Below are positions 19,541 through 26,448 of a stretch of 64,000 nucleotides of DNA, in pieces. The notes beneath the pieces are model-generated. The model did no database searches. It was not told the origin of the DNA and worked only from the letters and a program-made list of their open reading frames with translations. Source of the stretch: Candidatus Aenigmatarchaeota archaeon (GTDB lineage Archaea > Aenigmatarchaeota > Aenigmatarchaeia > GW2011-AR5). Position 1 is the first letter of the stretch; each line of letters opens with the position of its first letter. The stretch lies in the NCBI GenBank assembly GCA_016198685.1, contig JACQID010000008.1, forward strand, positions 62,001 through 126,000. Direction: 5' to 3'. The position numbers were made by a program, and so were the translations under genes.

Positions 19541-19838
19541 GATTTTTGGAAAGCATATTGCAGATTTCGCAGAATTTGGCAGGGAGATCGTCTTTGCCGA
19601 TGACTTTGGCGTGAAGTGCGCGGGATATTTCCTTTATTGCTTGCCTTACAGGTTCTTCCTGTAGTATGCCTCTACCTCGCAGGCTTCTCATGTACTGTGA
19701 AACTGCAGGCTGCGTTATGCCTATCAAAGATGCCGCTTCACCCTGGCTCATGCCATAATCAGCAATAAGGTCCTTTGCAATCATGGCTCTTAAGGAGGGA
19801 AAAATTTCCCGTACCATGTATTCGCAGAACGGCTGCAT
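19512..19838 (-). CDS. HTH transcriptional regulator
   Basis: HTH LIADYGMSQGEAASLIGITQPAVSQYMRSLRGRG. Confidence 0.85.
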   Translation of the reverse strand: MQPFCEYMVREIFPSLRAMIAKDLIADYGMSQGEAASLIGITQPAVSQYMRSLRGRGILQEEPVRQAIKEISRALHAKVIGKDDLPAKFCEICNMLSKNPISFSAIRQ

Positions 19839-19875
19839 GAGAAATAATGCGGACTGGAGTTTAAAAATCCACTGC

Positions 19876-20340
19876 TTAGAATGATCTCCCGATGGATATT
19901 GCTCTTCCTTTTTCGCTTTTCACTGCCGCAAGCCCGTTCTTTTCAAGGAATCTTCCCCACTCCTCTATCTGCAATTCATGCACGTGAAGTTTTCTTGACA
20001 TTTCTTTCACGTTGACTTCCCCCTTGTCAACTATTTCATCAAAAAGCATGCTGACATTTTTGTCCGAAGACATCTTTACTATCTCGGCATTGTCCTTCAT
20101 GAAAGGCACTATGAACCTACGGAACACGTCCTTGTGAAGTTTATTTTCCTTAGGCACCAAAGCAAGCAGCTTACGGCTGGATTCCAGCAGGGTTTCCCTT
20201 TCGCTCATGAGCGTTTTCCTTTCTTCTCCAAGTTGCTTCACTACATCTGCCAATACCGCAACTGAGGAACTGACTTTATTCAGTTTTTCTTCCATCGCTC
20301 TTATTCGTTTTTCAGTTCTTTCGTCGCGGTCCTCAAACAT
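19876..20340 (-). CDS. Hypothetical coiled-coil protein with possible wHTH C-terminus
   Basis: ORF 154 aa; charged coiled-coil, then EVNVKEMSRKLHVHELQIEEWGRFLEKNGL. Confidence 0.65.
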   Translation of the reverse strand: MFEDRDERTEKRIRAMEEKLNKVSSSVAVLADVVKQLGEERKTLMSERETLLESSRKLLALVPKENKLHKDVFRRFIVPFMKDNAEIVKMSSDKNVSMLFDEIVDKGEVNVKEMSRKLHVHELQIEEWGRFLEKNGLAAVKSEKGRAISIGRSF

Positions 20341-20476
20341 AGAACTGAAATAAATGCAAAGATTATAAAACCTATCGGTCCTGAAAAGCTTTCTGAATCG
20401 GAAAGAAGCTTTTATTAAACTACGTAAATCAGGCTTTCATTACAGTATTAAACGTTGAATGCTATATCTTTTCTGT

Positions 20477-20608
20477 GCCGGCGTCGCATAACCTGGCAAC
20501 TCCGCGCTTTTTGAAAATTAAGCATGGCATCGGGAAATTGCGCTGGTCTCGAATTAACGGGATAACCAGTGTCCTCTGGACTTGCAGGTTCAAATCCTGC
20601 CGCCGGCG
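20477..20608 (+). tRNA. tRNA-Ser(CGA) with a ~39-nt D-loop insertion and a ~10-nt anticodon-loop insertion
   Basis: Acceptor GCCGGCG/CGCCGGC; anticodon stem CTGGT/ACCAG, anticodon CGA 20550-20552; variable arm GTCC/GGAC; T-arm GCAGG-TTCAAAT-CCTGC; insertion 20499-20537 defined by alignment to the tRNA-Ser at 21881. Confidence 0.8.
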
Positions 20609-20764
20609 TCTTATTTTCATAAATCCCTCATTTATATGCATTTAACAGCCCTCCGGTTGCGCATTTTAGCCAAAAATCCCATCTGCCTATAATGGCAAGA
20701 AACGACCGGTTTCCGCCAAATTTACCTAAAATTGGAGCCAGTGTTGCGGATTTGTTGATAGGAT

Positions 20765-21718
20765 TTATATCCCGCCGGCTCGAGTTTCTTCGAGGTACTT
20801 GATTATCATGTTTGTCATTGGCCTTAGGTCGGACTTGTTGCCGGCCTCCAGAGTGGCATAATACGTCGCCCTTTCCCTGCTCTTTATGTTTATCATGGGC
20901 AGGCCGCTCTTCCGCAGGGTGAAATTAAGCAGGAGCCTGCCAACACGACCATTGCCGTCCCGGAATGGGTGTATCGATTCAAAGACGTGATGGAAATAGG
21001 CGGCTATAACGACCGGATGATATTTTTTCTTGTTTGACCTGTACCATAACATCAGATGCTTGAACTGTTTCTGTACTTCGCCTGGGGGCGGCGGAGTGAA
21101 GCTGGCCCCCCTTACATAAACCTGAATGTCCCTGAATCTGCCTGAATGCTTCCATAGAATATTATGCATTAGGAGTTTGTGAAGCTTCAGAACAAAAGCC
21201 CTGTTTATGTCACCTTTGTATGAAAGCATGTAGTCGAAAGCGTCTTTGTGGTTCTGGACCTCGCTTATTTCCCTCAGGGTTTTTCCTTTAGGAACTACCT
21301 TGTCAAAAAGTATCATTCCGGTTTCCTGGAGGGTGATCGTAGAGCCCTCTATGGCGTTAGTGTCGTAAGTGAACTCCGTGACAAAATGCTCATAGTAGTT
21401 TTCGTAAACGCTATTAGTCACTTTCGGCTTGTTTTTCAGGTAAGATTCCTTGATCTGGTTCAAGCGTTTTTTCTGGTCTTCTGAAATGAGTCCGAAAAGC
21501 GGATCTGACTGCATCTTTGCTTCGTTGACTTTTGCGGTTAATTCTGATTTTTTTGCCTTCATGCGTTTTTCAATTTCTTTCTTTGTGAGATCTTTTCCAA
21601 GATAAATCCTCACCTTTTTCCATCTGCCTCCTTGGCGCACATTGTTAACAATATAAAAATATGCACCATGTCCTCTTTTCTGCTTCTCAGTATACATGCA
21701 GTTTATATGGGCACGCAT
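20765..21718 (-). CDS. Fic-domain protein (class II, N-terminal inhibitory motif)
   Basis: Fic motif HPFRDGNGRVGRLLLN and inhibitory TNAIEG. Confidence 0.92.
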   Translation of the reverse strand: MRAHINCMYTEKQKRGHGAYFYIVNNVRQGGRWKKVRIYLGKDLTKKEIEKRMKAKKSELTAKVNEAKMQSDPLFGLISEDQKKRLNQIKESYLKNKPKVTNSVYENYYEHFVTEFTYDTNAIEGSTITLQETGMILFDKVVPKGKTLREISEVQNHKDAFDYMLSYKGDINRAFVLKLHKLLMHNILWKHSGRFRDIQVYVRGASFTPPPPGEVQKQFKHLMLWYRSNKKKYHPVVIAAYFHHVFESIHPFRDGNGRVGRLLLNFTLRKSGLPMINIKSRERATYYATLEAGNKSDLRPMTNMIIKYLEETRAGGI

Positions 21719-21880
21719 GAATAAAAAGCTTCGTTATGTGTGCCCATAGGTGACCGCGCTTGTAGTCGCCCCGCCAAATCAACATTTCTGCAACATGCCT
21801 AATCCTTCGGAGTTTATGCAACAATGCGTCTTAACGCAAACTGACAAAGTTAAGAACATAATACATCTAATTATTCACAT

Positions 21881-21993
21881 GCCGGCGTCGCATAACTTGG
21901 CATTGCGCCAGCCTTGAGAGCTGGTGAGTCTCTGACTCTTGCAGGTTCAAATCTGATGCAGTATCTGCTTCAGTGAAAATCCTGCCGCCGGCG
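21881..21993 (+). tRNA. tRNA-Ser(UGA) with ~28-nt T-arm insertion
   Basis: Acceptor GCCGGCG/CGCCGGC; anticodon arm CCAGC-CTTGAGA-GCTGG; variable arm GAGTC/GACTC; T-stem GCAGG...CCTGC split after TTCAAAT by CTGATGCAGTATCTGCTTCAGTGAAAAT (21953-21980). Confidence 0.85.
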
Positions 21994-22056
21994 TTTTTCT
22001 TCTTCAAAAAATCTTTATAAACGGGCTACCATAAAGTTACTTAGGTGAACGCATAA

Positions 22057-22689
22057 ATGGCATTTCAAAGCATAGGAAGCGTTCTGACAGACTTGGCCAC
22101 AGAAACCATAACCTTTGTGCCGAACCTTGTTGGAGCAATAGTACTGCTCGTGATAGGTTTGGTTGTAGGTAAGGTTGTAGGCAGAGTCGTTAAGGAAGTC
22201 TTAAGCAAGGTAAAGCTGGACTACTATCTGACAGAAACAGAAAGGCCTGTGATAAGCATATCCAACCTATTCGCTCTCATAACACGATGGTGGATATATG
22301 TGGCCTTTATTGTAGCGGCTGTAGACACGCTGCGCATACCCTCACTTTCCGCGTGGCTTACCCAAATCCTGCACTTCCTGCCCAACGTTGTCGGAGCTAC
22401 GACAGTGATGGTCGTGGGCTACGTACTTGCTGAGTTCGTCAAGGACCAGCTGAAGAAGGTTGGAAAGTCCTATTCGTTGTTGATAGGCAAAATAACGTTC
22501 TTCTTCATCATGTACGTGGCTATTGCCGTCGCTTTGCCGATACTCCAGATACCCGCAACACTGATAAGCCAGATACTGCTGATAATAATCGCCTCGATGG
22601 GCGCTGGTATTGCAGTTGCGATGGGCCTCGGTCTGAAAGACGCATTGTCTGACGTGTCCAGAAGATACGTCAAGAAGATGAAGGTATGA
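22057..22689 (+). CDS. Small-conductance mechanosensitive channel-like membrane protein
   Basis: 210 aa, TM-helix repeats (VGAIVLLVIGLVVGKVVGRVV; VVGATTVMVVGYVLAEFVKDQLKKVG). Confidence 0.65.
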   Translation: MAFQSIGSVLTDLATETITFVPNLVGAIVLLVIGLVVGKVVGRVVKEVLSKVKLDYYLTETERPVISISNLFALITRWWIYVAFIVAAVDTLRIPSLSAWLTQILHFLPNVVGATTVMVVGYVLAEFVKDQLKKVGKSYSLLIGKITFFFIMYVAIAVALPILQIPATLISQILLIIIASMGAGIAVAMGLGLKDALSDVSRRYVKKMKV

Positions 22690-22824
22690 GTTTTTCCCTT
22701 TTATTTTCTCTTTAATTTTATTCTTTAAAGTTTTCGTTTCTTATTATAGTGGAGGCATTACGCAGCAAAATATGTCTTTAGGCAGACTGATAATAAGAAT
22801 TAATGTCAGAAGCTCGGTTGCAAA

Positions 22825-22924
22825 GCGCTTGTAGTCTAGTGGCAGGATACGACCTTGCCAAGGTCGAGTTTCGGATCGATAACGGTTCGGACGGCATACC
22901 CGGGTTCAAATCCCGGCAGGCGCA
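22825..22924 (+). tRNA. tRNA-Gly(GCC) with ~28-nt insertion in the variable region
   Basis: Acceptor GCGCTTG/CAGGCGC, anticodon arm CGACC-TTGCCAA-GGTCG, T-arm CCGGG-TTCAAAT-CCCGG; 33 nt between anticodon and T stems where 4-5 are expected. Confidence 0.83.
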
Positions 22925-22944
22925 TACTGGGATTTTCCAAGGAC

Positions 22945-23144
22945 AAGCTTCGCTTCTCCTGGATGTTGAAGACGCCACTTCAACAGAACCGAAGGTTCAT
23001 AGGGAAGACGAAGTCTTCACTGCGCCGGAGGAAGAATGTCCTCCTTGCGAATGCCGGCAGGCGCATCCAAGAAAAAATTCAAATCCCGGTTTGGCATCAT
23101 GATTTGAACCCTTGAATCATCTGAAGATTTTGATTTTCAGCATC
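22945..23144. repeat. Cluster of perfect short hairpins downstream of tRNA-Gly
   Basis: AAGC-TTC-GCTT; TGTTGAAG-(6)-CTTCAACA; GAACC-GAA-GGTTC; GAAGAC-GAA-GTCTTC; GGAGGA-(6)-TCCTCC in succession, 22945-23144. Confidence 0.6.
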
Positions 23145-23250
23145 CGAAGAAGCAGAGATTCTCCAGCGAAGATCCCGCAGAGGCGCGTATCTAAATTCAA
23201 AGCCGATTGTAGTGGGATAGATATTTAAGTGGCTGTTCTAGTAGTATTAT

Positions 23251-23757
23251 ATGATATTTCAGAAAAAGAGCGAGATGCAGGAAATAAAAGACGCTCTTTC
23301 CCAGGATAATCCTTCTGTTCAAAAATATTATGGGCGCGAAAATTTTGCTAAAGAGGAGAATCGCCGCGCAGCTGCTCATGAGCCTGTTCGCACAGAAGAC
23401 GATGCAGTTGCTCCGCCGGTCAAAGGAAGCGCCCCGCTTTTTGTCAAGATTGATAAATACTATGATATTCTTAAGGATCTTCAGGAAATGAAAATGTTTC
23501 TGGCAGGGACAAAGCATCTTTATCATGTTCTTGAGGAAGTCGAAAACGTAAGAAACGACACGCTCAAGATAATGCGCGCAACGATACAGCGTCTTGAGAA
23601 GAGCGTTGTAGAAATGGATTCGGGGCTTCTTCGGCCAAGAGAAGATCAGTACCCAACACCTCAGGAAACGCCTGAGGTTCGCCACATAGAAGGCTCATTG
23701 AATGAGCTTCAGGGCCAGCTTGATGTTCTCAAAAAAGAATTGCAGTCCATGAAATAG
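23251..23757 (+). CDS. Hypothetical coiled-coil protein (168 aa)
   Basis: Charged ORF with C-terminal coiled coil. Confidence 0.6.
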   Translation: MIFQKKSEMQEIKDALSQDNPSVQKYYGRENFAKEENRRAAAHEPVRTEDDAVAPPVKGSAPLFVKIDKYYDILKDLQEMKMFLAGTKHLYHVLEEVENVRNDTLKIMRATIQRLEKSVVEMDSGLLRPREDQYPTPQETPEVRHIEGSLNELQGQLDVLKKELQSMK

Positions 23758-23815
23758 TGGAGATTTCTTTTTACCCGCCATCCATTTAAGCCTTGCCATC
23801 TAATTCTTCAATTGC

Positions 23816-23970
23816 GCGGGGGTAGCCAAGTGGCCAAAGGCGCAAGTTGAGTTATAAGGGCATTATGCCCGATGAATGCGAAACTCAAGAAACGCTTTGG
23901 GATATCTTGTCCCTTAGAGAAGAGTAATCTTCGGGGTATGGGTTCGCAGGTTCAAATCCTGCCCCCCGCA
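23816..23970 (+). tRNA. tRNA-Leu(GAG) with two insertions (anticodon loop ~52 nt; variable arm ~22 nt)
   Basis: Acceptor GCGGGGG/CCCCCGC, D GCC/GGC, anticodon stem GCAAG/CTTGT, anticodon GAG 23849-23851, insertion ~23852-23903; variable stem CCC...GGG interrupted ~23918-23939; T-arm GCAGG-TTCAAAT-CCTGC. Confidence 0.75.
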
Positions 23971-24188
23971 TAGTTTTTAGATTTTTATAATTTCCGTTTT
24001 GATAATTGTTATACCACTAATCAACACCAACGAATTGGTAAGGCATAATGCAGGAAAAAGGCATGGGTCCGATGGTTCTGCAGGAATTTTCATCCTTGCG
24101 TATCCTTTGATTCTCGCGGCAAACTATGTGTGTTCTTTCGGTGTTTGCAAGGGTCATGGAAAGTATATAGGCAACGCTGAAATTTGAA

Positions 24189-25187
24189 TCAAATTCCGTA
24201 TCTCAAGAAGGCGCCCACGCCCCCGAAACTGAGGAAACGCTTTCCTGCATCGTGGTGCGAATCTATTATCTTGACTCTGCCGCCGTATCTTTCAGCGAGT
24301 TTCATCAGGTCCTCATAATCCTGTGCTTTCTCGTCGCTGACAAGCAACATTTCTGCGGCTCCTGCCTCTATTGCCGCTTTGGTTTTTGCAGGGCCGTATG
24401 CGGCTTTGGTACCTTTTGAGACCTCTGCGAAAAAATCCTCAACCAGCTTTGTCTGCTCTGAGACAGAAGAGTCACGGATTATTTTTTCAACTATGCCGCG
24501 GCGCAAAACTTCCTGTATGCCGGCTTCTCCCGCATAGGAGACGCTGTCTGTGTGGACTTTCTTTGCAACTTCCGGCTCTTTGGTTTTCAGTATGTTCATC
24601 ACGTTTTCCTTGGCGAAGCCGGGCCCTGCAAGCACACATGCATGGAACTGTTTGCTCTTGATGTAGCTTATTATGTCGGCATAGTACGCAGATGAATCAT
24701 GTTCTCCCATGCTCTTGCCTGTGCTTCCGTATATTGTAGTCAGCATCTCAAGGCGCTCTGTAAGGAATGCAAAGCCTGCTTCAGCATCGTCTATAGCAGC
24801 GATAAGTATAGGCGGATGACGCGTCTTTGCTTTTTCGAGCTTTTCAATCTCGTAGCCTTTCCATTCTTTTTCTATACTTACCGGCCTGTTGACTTCTATT
24901 TCAAAAGCATGATGCGAGCGGTCACCTTCCGAGGACTCAATGATTATTCCCCCGACCCTCAATTGATCACCTGAAAAATCAATTTTTTCAGCCCGAAGCT
25001 TGACAAAAATCCTGCGCTTTTCACTTCGCACCTCGCGGTCGCCCTGAAGTATTTTTATGCTTCTGACCGTATAGCCAGAGACAGAAGTTCCTGGATTTAT
25101 TATTTTTTCCAGTACCCACAGATCATCCTGATTCTCAGGAATGACCGTGATAACGCCATGCTTGAGGTCCTTTTCCGTTATCTTCAT
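24189..25187 (-). CDS. pelA: mRNA surveillance protein Pelota
   Basis: DDLWVLEKIINPGTSVSGYTVRSIK, domain 3 YGPAKTKAAIEAGAAEMLLVSDE; full-length ~332 aa. Confidence 0.93.
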   Translation of the reverse strand: MKITEKDLKHGVITVIPENQDDLWVLEKIINPGTSVSGYTVRSIKILQGDREVRSEKRRIFVKLRAEKIDFSGDQLRVGGIIIESSEGDRSHHAFEIEVNRPVSIEKEWKGYEIEKLEKAKTRHPPILIAAIDDAEAGFAFLTERLEMLTTIYGSTGKSMGEHDSSAYYADIISYIKSKQFHACVLAGPGFAKENVMNILKTKEPEVAKKVHTDSVSYAGEAGIQEVLRRGIVEKIIRDSSVSEQTKLVEDFFAEVSKGTKAAYGPAKTKAAIEAGAAEMLLVSDEKAQDYEDLMKLAERYGGRVKIIDSHHDAGKRFLSFGGVGAFLRYGI

Positions 25188-25248
25188 GTTTCTAAGGTGC
25201 AGGAAAGCGATTTATATGCCTTGCAGATAATTATTTGCAGGTGCGCGG

Positions 25249-26376
25249 ATGGCTGAACTCGATACATTTACAATTTTTCTTGTTCTAGGCCTTGCCATGA
25301 TAATCGTGGGCATACTCGTATTCTCATCGGCAGAGACCTCTTTCATCGGCGGCATACTGCCCGGAAGCCAACGAACCGTAGTCAGCTCTTCTGTCGATGA
25401 ATCCTTTTCCGTGGGTCCTGAGAACGTCGAAACGGCTCTTCCTTATCGCATATCATTTAACGTGAGCAATCTTCGTGCTCCTGCAGTCCATGCCCTGGAA
25501 GACGGCCGCATATTCTCAGGCGTGCTCTTCGGATCCGGCTCGATGAAATACACGCTTGACACTAATGTCCCCCAGTTCATGACCATAAATTTCACAGTCA
25601 CCAAGACCAATTCTTATGCCCCTCTGATCATAAAAATAAACGGCAAGGAGGCGATGCGTAAACTGCTTTCGGCTGGCGATTACTCGTTTAATATTGATAA
25701 GGAATTGCTCTCTGACACGATGGAGATAGAAATAGGCGCTGAAGGGTCTGGATGGAAAATATGGGCTCCTGCAGTTTATGACCTTTCCAGCGTGCGGATA
25801 ACCGTTGATACGTTCAATGAGCGTTCTTATATCTACAAGTTCGATCTTTCCGGCAAATACGATACTTTCAAGCGCGGCAGAATAGTTCTTAATTTCATCG
25901 AAAACCGCGGCAGTCTTTCAGTGCCCCTCAATGGCGTTGAAATATTCGATGAGCCCCCTGCAAACTCACAGAACATAGAGTTCTATAAAGACCGTGTCAG
26001 GAACGGCGTCAATTCCCTGGAATTCCGCGCGTCTGAAGGTTCTTCTTTTCTTGCTAATGGCGCGATGACAATAGCCTACGTCACTACGCAAGAAAACAAG
26101 CTTGTCCAGCCCTTCAACGTCAGCAATTCGACTTATCGCAGCTTCAAGAGCGGCGAATTGCGTTTTGAGGTTACAGGAGTTTCGAAAGACGGCGGGATAG
26201 GCGTGTTGATAATGAACGGGATGGGTACGACTTTCAGCCGCTTTGAAACTGTAAGTCCCGGTGAGTACAGGTATGCTTTTAACGCAACAAACATCGCCAT
26301 GGGCAAGAACGATCTTGTCATAGAGTCCGCAGGCGGCGCGGTCTTTTCCGTGAGGAACGTCCGCATAACCGTATAA
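25249..26376 (+). CDS. Membrane-anchored extracellular protein (375 aa)
   Basis: N-terminal TM FTIFLVLGLAMIIVGILVF followed by beta-rich ectodomain. Confidence 0.7.
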   Translation: MAELDTFTIFLVLGLAMIIVGILVFSSAETSFIGGILPGSQRTVVSSSVDESFSVGPENVETALPYRISFNVSNLRAPAVHALEDGRIFSGVLFGSGSMKYTLDTNVPQFMTINFTVTKTNSYAPLIIKINGKEAMRKLLSAGDYSFNIDKELLSDTMEIEIGAEGSGWKIWAPAVYDLSSVRITVDTFNERSYIYKFDLSGKYDTFKRGRIVLNFIENRGSLSVPLNGVEIFDEPPANSQNIEFYKDRVRNGVNSLEFRASEGSSFLANGAMTIAYVTTQENKLVQPFNVSNSTYRSFKSGELRFEVTGVSKDGGIGVLIMNGMGTTFSRFETVSPGEYRYAFNATNIAMGKNDLVIESAGGAVFSVRNVRITV

Positions 26377-26448
26377 TCTATTTATTGCGCTTTTTCCAAG
26401 TATTGCCAGAGAACCATGGAATTAGGTTTAGCTATAGCGGTGTGATGG

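Noticed and set aside
22803-23115. 99- and 86-aa ORFs across tRNA-Gly and the hairpin cluster
   Set aside because: They run through the tRNA and the palindromic segment; composition looks non-coding.
23051-23200. Possible second tRNA-Gly
   Set aside because: Only 3'-end fragments are present; no complete acceptor or anticodon arm could be folded.
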